Assembly: GCA_903952145.1 (NCBI GenBank)
Contig: CAJBES010000104.1
Location: 1-64,000 of the forward strand
Reading direction: 5' to 3'
DNA length: 64,000 nucleotides
Origin: an uncultured Opitutaceae bacterium
GTDB taxonomy: Bacteria; Verrucomicrobiota; Verrucomicrobiia; Opitutales; Opitutaceae
The notes beneath the pieces were generated by a model. It made no database searches. It saw nothing but the letters and a program-made list of their open reading frames with translations, and was not told the DNA's origin. Within the stretch, counting starts at the first letter, position 1. Each line of letters begins with the position of its first letter. A program made the translations under genes and the position numbers. Below are positions 1-9,125 of the stretch, piece after piece.

Positions 1-2510
1 AGATTGCCGTCGCGGCAGCTCACGCCGTATTTCGCCTCGGTGAGGACAAAGAGACCGGCGCGCTCACCCTCACTGCTCACCGTCGCCCAGCGGCTCATCG
101 GCCATTCCCACATCGCCTCGGCTTCGCGCGTCGTCGCCAGCTGCGGACGCAGCACGCTGCCGAACGGCGTGCCGCAGCGCACCTCGCGACCGCGGTAATG
201 CGTCGGAAAATGCAGCTTCAGCAGCGCGTCCGGCTCCTGCCAGTCGAGCCCGACCGTGATGCGCAGCACACTCGCGCCCGGTTCCAGCGCATAACGCAAT
301 GTGGCGGTGCTCTTCGCGCCGACCTGGCGGGTGACCGTGAACCCGTTTTTCACGGCGGTGAATTTGGCCGGCGCCCGGGCCGGCTGACCGAGTGAAAGCG
401 AATGCCGGTCAATGTCCCACGGACCGAAGTTTGCCGGCTGCTCGGGATAGACCACGAGTTCGCCGGCACCGGCGGCCAGTTCCACCGCGCGGCCGTCCAC
501 CGACAGTCCCGCGAGCCGGCCCTGCGCATCGAGCCGCGCCGTGACCCGGCCGTTGTCCAACGTGCGGCCCTGCACCGTGACTGGTGGAAGACCGCGCACG
601 GTGGCATCCGCCACGCGCACTCCCGTGAGCGGCGGCAAATCGACGACCCGACGTCCGACGGTGCAGCGCCGCGCCAGTGGCAGCGGATTGAAAAGGCACG
701 CGTCGCCCTTGGCACCGAGCGTCCTCGTGGCCGCGGTTCCCAGATCGCGGGCGAGGGCCGCCAGCTCCGGCAGCCCATTGGCGTAAACCTCGGGGATCGA
801 ACTGCCGGGAATGTAGTCGTGGAACTGCGCGAACACCATCCGTCGCCAGGCGTGCGCCAAATCCGCCCCGGCCGCACCGCGGGTCGCGACCAGCGCCGCC
901 TCACGCAGCTGCAACGCGCGTTCGAGGGCGCGGAAATGCGCCTTCACGCGGCTTTGCGTGGTGAATGTGCCGCGGTGGTATTCGAGGTAGATTTCACCGT
1001 CGAGCGCCGGCAGTTGCGCCTGTTTCGCCGCCAGGCGGTCGAAGAACGCCTCGGGCTGGTCCCACTTGAGCGCCGGCAGGCCGCGCAATGACGAGAGCCG
1101 GCGGGCGCGCTCGCACATCTCCTCGCTCGGGCCGCCGCCGCCGTCGCCCCAGCCGTTGGGCATCAGGAATTCATCGTGCAGGTCACCCTGCTGGTGTTGG
1201 TGCGACGCGGCGCGCAGCTGGTCCACCGCCATCGTATTGTTGAACTGCACGCCCTGCGTTACATGGCTCACGACCGCGTGCCCGCCCGGGCCTCGCCAGA
1301 CGAAGCTCGAATGCGGAAAGCGGTTGACGGTGTTCCAGGTCGTCTTGGTCGTGAAAAAATACTCCACGCCGCTCAGGCGCATGAGCTGCGGCAGGCAGGC
1401 GTTGAATCCGAAAAGGTCCGGCAGCCAGAGCGTGCGCGAATGCCGGCCCGTGAGTTTTTTAAACGCGTCCTGCCCGAGCATGAAGCTACGCGCAAGCCCC
1501 TCGCCGCAGGCCACGTGCGAATCGCTCTCCACATACATGCCGCCGGTGGCCTCCCACTGGCCGGCGCGCAGCCGCGCGCGCACCGCCCGCAGCAACTCCG
1601 GTGCGCGCCGCCCGACCGCCTCGTAGCTCGCCGGTTGCGAGTAGGCGAAGCGGAACTCCGGGTAGAGCGCCATCAGCCGGTTCACGTTGGCAAAGGTGTG
1701 CACGGCCTTGCCCTCGCCCACCTGCTCGGTCCACAGCCACACGAGGTCGAGGTGCGAATGACCCGTGAGTGCAGCGCGGCTCAGCGGCGCGACGTCGCGC
1801 ATCTCGCGGTAGATTTTCGCCAGCTCGCGCCGGAGCGCGATTACTCCCGCGGTATCAAACGCATCCAGCGCCGTGTCGAGCCCACGCAGCAGCCGGCGGT
1901 AGAGCGGCGACACGTCGGTGAGCGCGGGTTGCTGCGTCTGGCTGAACAGTTCGCGCGGCACGCCGGGAAACTCCTTCGCCCGCAGCTCAATCATCCAGTC
2001 GTAAAGGCAGTTGAGATCGTGGTAGGCGTGCCAGTTCTCGTTGTCGCGCCGCAGCAGCCGGGCGCCGTGGAAAACATTCCCCTCCGCGCCGAGCCCCTTG
2101 GCGTCGGGATGCCAGATCGCGGACTGCACGCACAGGCTCTCGACCCACACCTCGCGGACGCCGGCCGGCAGCTCGCAATGCCGGTGCGCCACGTCGAAGC
2201 CGTAGAAGGGCACGCCGTTCACGAACAGCGTCGCCTCGCCCTGTTCGTCCCAGTGCAGCCAGCGCCCGCCGCCGGCGGGGATTGCCACACGGCCCCAGCG
2301 CTGGTCGTAGAGCCGGCCCCAGCTTTCGCCGTCGCGCACGGCGCGAAGCGGCATTTTCTTTGCCGCGGCCGGCGGCACATGGTCGGGTCGGCCGGCGGTG
2401 ACCTCGACGCGCAGCGGCCGCGGGTCGCGCCAGATCATCTCGGCAAGGCGGGCAACACCGCGCTGGGTGCGCAGAGGAGTGAGCTGAAGGAGAGGATTGA
2501 GCGGGAACAT
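1..2510 (-). CDS. GH38 class II alpha-mannosidase, C-terminus cut by window edge
   Basis: Retaining alpha-mannosidase family GH38, hydrolysing alpha-mannosides. About 836 residues are visible, open to base 1. The GH38 metal-binding motif HSHLDLVWLW lies at residues 251-260 (H253 and D255 the expected zinc ligands); the segment GGMYVESD ends at D330, the expected nucleophile; LWLPDLFGFN and FAQFHDY follow. The last visible residues, FVLTEAKYGVSCRDGN, match the C-terminal beta-domain of the family (bacterial members are about 1000 residues), so roughly 150-200 residues lie outside. The start is the ATG at 2508-2510, 57 bp from the divergent nucleotidyltransferase gene, suggesting a shared control region. 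No signal peptide is seen, so it is probably cytoplasmic, acting on imported oligosaccharides. Family certain; substrate inferred. Confidence 0.93.
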   Translation of the reverse strand, partial: MFPLNPLLQLTPLRTQRGVARLAEMIWRDPRPLRVEVTAGRPDHVPPAAAKKMPLRAVRDGESWGRLYDQRWGRVAIPAGGGRWLHWDEQGEATLFVNGVPFYGFDVAHRHCELPAGVREVWVESLCVQSAIWHPDAKGLGAEGNVFHGARLLRRDNENWHAYHDLNCLYDWMIELRAKEFPGVPRELFSQTQQPALTDVSPLYRRLLRGLDTALDAFDTAGVIALRRELAKIYREMRDVAPLSRAALTGHSHLDLVWLWTEQVGEGKAVHTFANVNRLMALYPEFRFAYSQPASYEAVGRRAPELLRAVRARLRAGQWEATGGMYVESDSHVACGEGLARSFMLGQDAFKKLTGRHSRTLWLPDLFGFNACLPQLMRLSGVEYFFTTKTTWNTVNRFPHSSFVWRGPGGHAVVSHVTQGVQFNNTMAVDQLRAASHQHQQGDLHDEFLMPNGWGDGGGGPSEEMCERARRLSSLRGLPALKWDQPEAFFDRLAAKQAQLPALDGEIYLEYHRGTFTTQSRVKAHFRALERALQLREAALVATRGAAGADLAHAWRRMVFAQFHDYIPGSSIPEVYANGLPELAALARDLGTAATRTLGAKGDACLFNPLPLARRCTVGRRVVDLPPLTGVRVADATVRGLPPVTVQGRTLDNGRVTARLDAQGRLAGLSVDGRAVELAAGAGELVVYPEQPANFGPWDIDRHSLSLGQPARAPAKFTAVKNGFTVTRQVGAKSTATLRYALEPGASVLRITVGLDWQEPDALLKLHFPTHYRGREVRCGTPFGSVLRPQLATTREAEAMWEWPMSRWATVSSEGERAGLFVLTEAKYGVSCRDGN

Positions 2511-2567
2511 CGCGGCCGACTCTCGCGGATTGCACCGCACCGTGCAATCCCTTCTCATGCCGACCCG

Positions 2568-3494
2568 ATGCACTCCACGCTCCTCATCCTCGCCGCCGGC
2601 ATGGGTTCACGCTACGGCGGCCTGAAGCAGATCGACCCCGTCGGTCCCTCCGGCGAAACCGTCCTCGATTACGCGGTGTTCGACGCCCTGCGGGCCGGAT
2701 TCGGCCGCGTGGTGTTCATCATCCGCCGCGACTTCGAGGCGGCCTTCCGCGCGCAGATCGGCGTCAAATACGCCGGCCGCATCGCCGTGGACTACGTGTT
2801 CCAGTCACTCGACGCCCTGCCCGACGGCTTCACTCCGCCTCCCGGCCGCGAAAAGCCCTGGGGCACCGGCCACGCCGTGTGGTGTGCGCGCGACGCGGTC
2901 CGCGAACCCTTCGCCGTCATTAACGCCGACGACTTTTACGGCCGCGATTCCTTCGCCCGGCTGGGCCGCTTCCTCACCGGCCCCGCCCTCGCCCCGTGCG
3001 GTTCCGATCCCAAACCGGCTCACCGTGCGTCGGCCACGCCTGCCGCGCCGTTCGCGATGGTCGGCTTCCGGCTCGACCGCACCCTGTCCGAGCACGGCGC
3101 CGTCTCGCGCGGCATCTGCACCGCCGGGACGGACGGACGGCTCGCATCTATCGTCGAGCACACCGGCATCCTGCCGGAGGAGATCGGCCCCGGGAAAAAA
3201 TACACCGGCGCCGAGATCGCCTCGCTCAACTGCTGGGCCTTCACCCCCGCCCTTTTCGCGGGGCTCGACGCGCAGCTGCGCACCTTCCTGGTCGAGCGGG
3301 GCGGCGAAGCGAAGTCCGAGTTCTACCTGCCCGCCGCCGTCTCCACGATGATCGCTCTGGGCGCCGCCACCGTGGACGTCCTGCCCACGGACAGCTCGTG
3401 GTTTGGCGTCACCTACCGGGAGGACAAGCCGCTCGTTGCCGCCGCCCTCGCCGAACTTGTGCGCGCCGGCCAATATCCGGCCAAGCTGGCTTGA
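2568..3494 (+). CDS. NTP-transferase domain sugar nucleotidyltransferase
   Basis: 308-residue nucleotidyltransferase that should couple a sugar-1-phosphate to an NTP. The N-terminus LILAAGMGSRYGGLKQ (residues 5-20) is the nucleotide-binding signature GxGxRYxxLKQ, and INADDFYG (about residue 120) carries the metal-binding acidic pair. ATG at 2568 is the first start in frame before this signature; the reading frame stays open far upstream, but only antisense to the GH38 gene. It is followed by a GH116-like gene, a NahK-like sugar-1-kinase and a deacetylase on the same strand, so it may activate the sugar-1-phosphate made by that kinase. The nucleotide and sugar specificity cannot be read from sequence. 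Confidence 0.9.
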   Translation: MHSTLLILAAGMGSRYGGLKQIDPVGPSGETVLDYAVFDALRAGFGRVVFIIRRDFEAAFRAQIGVKYAGRIAVDYVFQSLDALPDGFTPPPGREKPWGTGHAVWCARDAVREPFAVINADDFYGRDSFARLGRFLTGPALAPCGSDPKPAHRASATPAAPFAMVGFRLDRTLSEHGAVSRGICTAGTDGRLASIVEHTGILPEEIGPGKKYTGAEIASLNCWAFTPALFAGLDAQLRTFLVERGGEAKSEFYLPAAVSTMIALGAATVDVLPTDSSWFGVTYREDKPLVAAALAELVRAGQYPAKLA

Positions 3495-3599
3495 AACGGC
3501 TTTCTCCGGCTGGAAAAGTCGCAAGCCAAGACCGGCCTTCCGGAGCGAAAACCCCCATGAGCGCCCCCTTTTTTCTACTGCCTGGATTTCAGCCGCGTT

Positions 3600-3625
3600 G
3601 ATCCGTGAAATCCGTGGTGCATAAA
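3600..3625 (+). repeat. ATCCGTG-type dispersed repeat
   Basis: The short non-coding gap before the GH116-like gene contains two tandem ATCCGTG/TCCGTGG units (GATCCGTGAAATCCGTGG). Related sequences occur at 8471-8496, 18524-18543 (inverted) and 18877-18903, so this is a dispersed element and not a local regulatory site. Confidence 0.5.
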
Positions 3626-3630
3626 TTTCC

Positions 3631-6180
3631 ATGAACACCTGGCCCGTCCTCAAAACCTACTCCGGCGAAAAACTCGCCCGCGTGGCCCTGCCCGTCGGCG
3701 GCATCGGCACCGGCACCGTCTCCTTCTGCGGCTGGGGCGCATGGCGGCACTGGGAAGTAGCCAACCGTCCCGCCAAGGGCTTCACCCCGGTCGGCCAGGG
3801 CCGCGCCGCACCGTTCTTTGCGCTCCACGCCGCCAAGCGCGGCGAGGCGCCCGTCACGCGTCTGCTGGAGGGGCCGCTGCCGGTCGGTGAATGGGAAGGG
3901 GCCGAAGGCTCGCCGATGCCCAACGCCGGCCTGCCGCGTTTCCGCCGCGCACGCTTCCACGCGGCCTATCCGCTCGGGCAGCTCGAGCTGCTGGACGAGG
4001 CCGTGCCGCTGCGCGCGACCCTGCAGGTGTTCAATCCGCTCATCCCCGGCGACAGCGCCCGCAGCGGCCTGCCCGTCGCGCTGGTGCGCGTGACCCTGCG
4101 CAACCCCAACCGCGTGTCCGTCCGCGCCGCCGTCGCCGCCGCCCTGCCCAATTTCATCGGCATGGACGGCTTCGCGATGCAACCCGACTTTTTCCGCGGC
4201 CGGTTCGATCCCACCGGCGCCAAGGCCAACGTGAACACCTGGCGCGAGGGCGGCGGCCTGCGCGGCGTGGCGCTGTCGCCCGGCGGCGTCGCCGCCGATC
4301 ATCCCGCGTGGGGCACGCTCGCCCTCGCCACCACCGCCCGGCGCGGCGTCAGTCATCGCACGGCCTGGGTCGAGCACGGCTGGAGCGATGCGCTGCTGGA
4401 GTTCTGGGACGATTTTTCCGCCGACGGCCGGATCGAGGAGCGCACCGCCCAGACCGACACGCCCACCGCCTCGCTTGCCGTCAGTGTCGACGTGCCGCCG
4501 GGCGGCGAGCGCCACCTCGAGTTCGTGCTGGCGTGGCATTTTCCCAACCGCGAGGCGTGGGGCAAACCCGCCGGGGAGAAACCGGAGCTTGTCGGCAACT
4601 TCTACACCACGCAGTTTGCCGACGCGTGGGCCGCCGCCGCGCACGCCGCCAAAAACTGGCCCGCACTGGAGCGCAACACCGTCGCCTTTGTCCGCAGCGT
4701 GACGGACAGCAGCCTGCCGCCCGCGGTGCGCGAGGCCGCGCTCTGCAACCTCTCCACGCTGCGCTCACAGACCTGTTTCCGCACCGCTGACGGCCGCTTC
4801 TTCGGCTGGGAAGGCTGCTTCGACCACAAGGGCAGCTGCCACGGCAGCTGCACGCACGTGTGGAATTACGAGCACGCCACCGCCCTGCTCTTCCCCGACT
4901 TCGCCCGCTCGATGCGTGAGACGGAGTTTTCCGACTGCACGATGTTCGACGACGGCCTGATGGGCTTCCGCGTCGGCCTGCCGTTCAAACCGGGCACCAG
5001 TTACCGTCTCGCCGCCGCCGATGGGCAGATGGGCTGTCTCCTGAAACTGCACCGCGAGTGGCGACTCTCCGGCGACACGGCGTGGTTGCGTTCGCTCTGG
5101 CCGCAGGCCCGCCGCGCGTTGGAGTTTGCCTGGCTTCCCGGCGGCTGGGATGCCGACCAGGACGGCGTCATGGAGGGCTGTCAGCACAACACGATGGACG
5201 TGGAGTATTTCGGCCCCAACCCGCAGATGGCCTCTTGGTATCTCGGTGCCCTGTGCGCCGCCGCGGCGATGGCCCGCGCGCTCGGCGAGGCGGACTTCGC
5301 CGCGAAATGCGACGGCCTCTTTGCCCGCGGCCGCGCCTGGGTGGACACCAATCTCTTCAACGGCGACTACTACGAGCACCATATCCGGCCCGTGCCCGAC
5401 TGGAAGGCGGTGCATCAGGGACTGGCCGTCGGCATGGGCGCGAAGGACCCCGCCAAGCCCGACTTCCAGCTCGGCGCCGGCTGCCTCGTGGACCAGCTCG
5501 CCGGCCAGGTAAACGCCCACTTCGAGGACCTCGGCCATCTACTCGACCCGGCGCACGAGCGCGCGGCGCTCCGCGCGGTGCTCGCCTACAACCGCCGCCG
5601 CGGGTTTCACGCTCACTTCAACCACATGCGCAGTTACGTGCTCGGCGACGAGACGGCCCTGCTCATGGCCTCGTATCCGCGGGGCCGGCGCCCGGAGCGG
5701 CCGTTTCCCTACTATACCGAGGTGATGACGGGCTTCGAATACTGCGTGGCCCTGCATCTGCTGCAGGAAGGCCTGACCCGCGACGGCCTGAAGGTGGTGC
5801 GCGACATCCGCGCCCGCTACGACGGCCGCAAGCGCAATCCCTTCGACGAGGCCGAGTGCGGCCACCACTACGCACGCGCACTCGCCAGTTGGGGCCTCAT
5901 CCCCGCCCTCACCGGCTGCCACTGGTCCGCGCTCACCGGTGTGATGCGCTTCGCCCCGGCCAAGCGGCGCGTTTCCTGGCCGTGGAGCGCCGGCTCCGCG
6001 TGGGGCACGGTGACGCTGGTTCCAAGCAAGCGCTGCACCAAAGTCGCCCTGCAAGTGCTGGGCGGTCGGCTTGCCCTCAACCGCTTTGAGCTCGCGGCCT
6101 CCGGCACTTGCAACTGGCCCCGTCCGAAAACCCTCGCCGCCGGCAGGATCCTTGAGTTTCAAGTTCCGGTTCCCGCATGA
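3631..6180 (+). CDS. GH116-like (GBA2-type) glycoside hydrolase
   Basis: 849-residue protein related to GH116 / non-lysosomal glucosylceramidase (GBA2_N plus DUF608 catalytic domain). The start LPVGGIGTGTVSFCGWG (about residues 21-37) and HWEVANRPAKGF are typical of the N-terminal beta-sandwich. The (alpha/alpha)6 domain includes CTHVWNYEHATALLFPD and EGCQHNTMDVEYFGPNP; the Asp of NTMD aligns with the GBA2 acid/base. The position equivalent to the GBA2 nucleophile Glu is not obviously a Glu here (SCHGSCTHVWNYE), so it may be a distinct subfamily. There is no signal peptide. It overlaps the following kinase by 4 bp, so the two are translationally coupled. Beta-glucosidase or related exo-glycosidase is the likely role; the exact linkage is uncertain. 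Confidence 0.85.
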   Translation: MNTWPVLKTYSGEKLARVALPVGGIGTGTVSFCGWGAWRHWEVANRPAKGFTPVGQGRAAPFFALHAAKRGEAPVTRLLEGPLPVGEWEGAEGSPMPNAGLPRFRRARFHAAYPLGQLELLDEAVPLRATLQVFNPLIPGDSARSGLPVALVRVTLRNPNRVSVRAAVAAALPNFIGMDGFAMQPDFFRGRFDPTGAKANVNTWREGGGLRGVALSPGGVAADHPAWGTLALATTARRGVSHRTAWVEHGWSDALLEFWDDFSADGRIEERTAQTDTPTASLAVSVDVPPGGERHLEFVLAWHFPNREAWGKPAGEKPELVGNFYTTQFADAWAAAAHAAKNWPALERNTVAFVRSVTDSSLPPAVREAALCNLSTLRSQTCFRTADGRFFGWEGCFDHKGSCHGSCTHVWNYEHATALLFPDFARSMRETEFSDCTMFDDGLMGFRVGLPFKPGTSYRLAAADGQMGCLLKLHREWRLSGDTAWLRSLWPQARRALEFAWLPGGWDADQDGVMEGCQHNTMDVEYFGPNPQMASWYLGALCAAAAMARALGEADFAAKCDGLFARGRAWVDTNLFNGDYYEHHIRPVPDWKAVHQGLAVGMGAKDPAKPDFQLGAGCLVDQLAGQVNAHFEDLGHLLDPAHERAALRAVLAYNRRRGFHAHFNHMRSYVLGDETALLMASYPRGRRPERPFPYYTEVMTGFEYCVALHLLQEGLTRDGLKVVRDIRARYDGRKRNPFDEAECGHHYARALASWGLIPALTGCHWSALTGVMRFAPAKRRVSWPWSAGSAWGTVTLVPSKRCTKVALQVLGGRLALNRFELAASGTCNWPRPKTLAAGRILEFQVPVPA

Positions 6181-7283
6181 GCACCACTCCGGTTCCCGCC
6201 CACTTTCCCGACGTCCTGCGCCAGTTCCCGCTGGCCGGCCGTTATGTCTCCGCCGCGCCCTACGGCAGCGGCCACATCAACGACACCTACGTGGTGCACC
6301 AGGACGAGGGCCGGCCGGCGCCGAAGCGCTATGTCGCGCAGCGCATCAACCACAACATTTTCAAGAATGTGCCGGCGCTCATGGACAACGTGCAGCGCGT
6401 CACCGCCCACCTGGCCCGCAAGGAGGGTCCTGGCTCGCGCGCGCTGGCCCTCGTGCCGGCGCACGGCAGTCGCGCCGTCATCCGGGACGAATTCGGCGGC
6501 TGGTGGCGTTTCTACGACTTCGTCGAGGGTGCGCACACCGTGGACCGCGTGACCAACGAAGCCGAAGCCCGCGAGGCCGCGGGCGCTTTCGGCGACTTTC
6601 AGGCCCAACTCGCCGACCTGCCCGGCGGGCGCCTGCAGGAGACCATCCCCAATTTTCATCACACCCGCAGTCGTTTCGAGAACTTCCGCCGCGCCATGGC
6701 CGAGGACCAGGCCGGCCGCGCCGCCGAAGTGCAGCCCGAGATCGAGTTCGCCTGCTCCCGTGAGGCTGACTCCGACGTCCTGCTCAAGCTCCTCGCCAAG
6801 GGCGAGGTTTCCGAGCGTGTCACGCACAACGACACCAAGATCAACAACGTCATGCTCGACGACGTCACCCGACGCGCCGTCGCCGTCATCGACCTCGACA
6901 CCGTGATGCCCGGCCTGCCGCTCTACGACTTCGGCGAGATGATGCGCACTTCCGCCAGCTCCACCGCCGAGGATGACCCCGACGCCGGCAGCATGCACCT
7001 CGTGCTCCCGTATTTCCGCGTCCTCGTCGAGGGTTACCTCGCCTCCGCCGTCGGCGGCGTGCTCAACGCCACCGAGCGCGCCCACCTCGGTTTCGCCGGC
7101 CAGCTCATGACCTACGAGAACGGCCTGCGCTTTCTCACCGACTACCTACAGGGCGACACCTACTACAAGATCCAGCATCCCCGCCACAACCTTGACCGCT
7201 GCCGCACGCAGTTCGCCCTCGTCCGCAGCATCGTGGCGCAGCAGGACGCCTTGGGCCGCATTCTCGAATCCATCCAGCCATGA
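6177..7283 (+). CDS. APH-fold sugar kinase, NahK-like
   Basis: 368-residue phosphotransferase of the aminoglycoside phosphotransferase fold, resembling N-acetylhexosamine 1-kinase (NahK). The N-terminus SGHINDTYVV is the glycine-rich ATP loop; THNDTKINNVMLD (about residues 216-228) is the catalytic loop, and AVIDLDTVMPGLPLYDFGE carries the metal-binding Asp. It overlaps the GH116-like gene upstream and the deacetylase downstream by 4 bp each, so it belongs to the same transcript. NahK makes hexosamine-1-phosphate, which would suit the nucleotidyltransferase at 2568. The exact sugar is inferred only. Confidence 0.88.
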   Translation: MSTTPVPAHFPDVLRQFPLAGRYVSAAPYGSGHINDTYVVHQDEGRPAPKRYVAQRINHNIFKNVPALMDNVQRVTAHLARKEGPGSRALALVPAHGSRAVIRDEFGGWWRFYDFVEGAHTVDRVTNEAEAREAAGAFGDFQAQLADLPGGRLQETIPNFHHTRSRFENFRRAMAEDQAGRAAEVQPEIEFACSREADSDVLLKLLAKGEVSERVTHNDTKINNVMLDDVTRRAVAVIDLDTVMPGLPLYDFGEMMRTSASSTAEDDPDAGSMHLVLPYFRVLVEGYLASAVGGVLNATERAHLGFAGQLMTYENGLRFLTDYLQGDTYYKIQHPRHNLDRCRTQFALVRSIVAQQDALGRILESIQP

Positions 7284-8128
7284 AATTCACCCGACCTGAA
7301 GCCGATGTCTTTATACCCGCCGGCGGCGATCCCGCCGCGGCCCTTGCCCGCACCACGCACCTGTGCGTGATCGCGCACCAGGACGACATTGAGATCAACG
7401 CCTATCCCGCCGTCGCCGATTGCTACGGCCGCACCGACCGGTTCTTCACCGGCGTGGTGGTCACCGACGGCGCCGGCTCAGCCCGCACCGGCCCCTTCGC
7501 CGGCTACACCGACAACCAGATGAAGCTCGTGCGCGTCGAGGAACAACGCGCCGCCGCGCGGATCGGCCACTACAACCTGCAGCTCCAGCTCGCCCACACC
7601 AGCGCCGATGTGAAAAAGTCCGGCCATCCCGGCGTGCAGGCCGACCTCAGCGCCATTTTCTCCGCCTGCCGCCCGCAGGTGGTCTACCTCCACCAGCCGC
7701 TCGACAAGCACGACACCCACGTCGGCGTGATGCTGCGCTGTCTGGAGTCCATCCGCGCCCTGCCCAAGGCCCGGCGGCCCGCGCGCGTCCTCGGTGTCGA
7801 GGGCTGGCGCGGACTCGACTGGGTCATGGATGACGAAAAGGTCGCCATGGACTGCGGCGCCCACCCCGAACTCGCGCTCCAGCTCATGCAGGTCTATGCG
7901 TCGCAGATCGCCGGCGGCAAGCGCTACGACACCGCGGCACTGGGCCGCCGCCAGGCCAATGCCACCTTCCACAATGCCCACGCCACCGATCAGTTTAACA
8001 TGGTCGCCTGGGCGCTGGATCTCACGCCCCTGGTCATGGACGAAACGCTGTCCGTCGCCGACTTCGCCCTCGCCCGCATCGAACGCTTGCGCGCCGACAC
8101 CGTCTCCCGTTTCGCCAAGCTGGGCTGA
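7280..8128 (+). CDS. PIG-L/LmbE-family deacetylase
   Basis: 282-residue zinc-dependent N-deacetylase of the PIG-L/LmbE family. The metal site AHQDDIEI (about residues 34-41; usual form PHPDDE) and the second site HDTHVGVMLRCL (His donor) are present, with VVVTDGAGSARTGPF between them as in sugar deacetylases. Members deacetylate GlcNAc-containing metabolites. It ends the operon of nucleotidyltransferase, glycosidase and kinase, which suggests the released sugar is an N-acetylated amino sugar. Start ATG overlaps the kinase stop (ATGA). Cytoplasmic; no signal peptide. Confidence 0.88.
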   Translation: MKFTRPEADVFIPAGGDPAAALARTTHLCVIAHQDDIEINAYPAVADCYGRTDRFFTGVVVTDGAGSARTGPFAGYTDNQMKLVRVEEQRAAARIGHYNLQLQLAHTSADVKKSGHPGVQADLSAIFSACRPQVVYLHQPLDKHDTHVGVMLRCLESIRALPKARRPARVLGVEGWRGLDWVMDDEKVAMDCGAHPELALQLMQVYASQIAGGKRYDTAALGRRQANATFHNAHATDQFNMVAWALDLTPLVMDETLSVADFALARIERLRADTVSRFAKLG

Positions 8129-8549
8129 GCGCGTGGTGTGAAGGTTTGGTTTGAGTGGGAGCGCGGACGGCTCGTCCGCTCAACCCAGATATTTCATGAA
8201 GCCATGAAATATCCGCCGCTTGCGGCCGACTAAACTCGCGACAAAGTCGGAGTTGTCGGGGCTAGTGGCTTTTGGCCCAAAAGCCAAAAAATGACCAGCC
8301 GGCGGCAGGAACCTGCCCGGGTGTCCGTCCCCGCCGCCACCGCCTCGTAAAGCTGAGTTGAGTGTGTGGCTTGGAGCTTTGTGTATGCCGTATCGGTGCT
8401 TTAGGGTAAAAGCCTGCCGGCAGGCTCCTGCCCAAGCTACTCCGCCATGATCTGCATTTCCCAAGCTGAGATCCGTGCCAATCCGGGCTTCATCCGAAGT
8501 CAAAATTCAGCGGACTTGGTTGCGGTTCGGCCGCGCTGGGCTTGGGCGC
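8129..8549. repeat. Intergenic cluster of palindromes (REP-like)
   Basis: 421 bp between converging genes, with no credible ORF. It holds several separate hairpins: GCGGAC-ggctc-GTCCGC (8163-8179); 10-bp arms around GAAGCC (8188-8213); GGCTTTTGGCCCAAAAGCC (about 8257-8275); GGCAGGAACCTGCC (about 8304-8317); and the perfect palindrome AGCCTGCCGGCAGGCT (about 8411-8426). An ATCCGTG-type repeat follows at 8471-8496. The first hairpin could terminate the operon, but none is followed by a clear T tract. Confidence 0.55.
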
Positions 8550-9125
8550 TCAGTGTTCCGAGACCAAACGGATGGCCGCGGGCTCGTCCTCCTCGATGCC
8601 GGGGAAGCGGCCAATGTCGGGGTTGAGGAAAAAATTGTCGTGCAGGTCGTCGTTGGCGGTGGACACCTCGCCAATGATGCACTCGTCACTGGTCGGATAA
8701 AACGCATGCCAGACGCCCGGCATAAGTGTCACCCGTGAGCCGGCGGGCAGCGCGAAAGGCTCGCCGGTGCGCACCGCCACCGGCACACCGTTGATCGGGA
8801 CGCTCAGGGTCGCCGGCAGCGACGCCCCGTCCACGGGCTTGGCGGGCCAGAGCTGCAGGGTGAGCTCCCCGACGCGGCAGATGATATCCTCCTTCTTCTG
8901 TGCATGCGTGTGGCACGGTGTGTACTGGCCGCGGCGCCCATACATGAGCTTCTCGCAATACTCCGGCTCGGTCGCGAGGTTGATGAGCGTGAGCCCGAGG
9001 TGCGGGAAATCTCGCAGCCCAAAGTCGGTGATGTCCCAGCGGGGCGACGGTGGCAGCGTCCAGTGATGGCGCCCGAAACAGGCGAGCGCAAGGCGGTAGG
9101 CGGTGTTGATCTCGGAGCGTTTCAT
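8550..9125 (-). CDS. D-lyxose ketol-isomerase-like cupin protein
   Basis: 191-residue cupin resembling D-lyxose isomerase (EcSI type), which interconverts D-lyxose and D-xylulose and also D-mannose and D-fructose. The metal-site segment GQYTPCHTHAQKKEDIICR (residues 66-84) supplies H72, H74 and E79, and MPGVWHAF supplies H140. The start is the ATG at 9123-9125; the frame is open upstream, but that part is antisense to the neighbouring gene. The upstream gene's stop overlaps this start by 4 bp, so the pair is coupled. With the GH38 mannosidase nearby, mannose isomerisation is a plausible role. Confidence 0.85.
   Translation of the reverse strand: MKRSEINTAYRLALACFGRHHWTLPPSPRWDITDFGLRDFPHLGLTLINLATEPEYCEKLMYGRRGQYTPCHTHAQKKEDIICRVGELTLQLWPAKPVDGASLPATLSVPINGVPVAVRTGEPFALPAGSRVTLMPGVWHAFYPTSDECIIGEVSTANDDLHDNFFLNPDIGRFPGIEEDEPAAIRLVSEH

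Noticed and set aside
1176-2567. N-terminal extension of the nucleotidyltransferase frame
   Set aside because: Overlaps the GH38 gene antisense; the nucleotide-binding signature starts right after ATG 2568.
8257-8282. Rho-independent terminator at GGCTTTTGGCCCAAAAGCC
   Set aside because: On the plus strand it is followed by A's and on the minus strand the T's come before the stem, so it does not fit.
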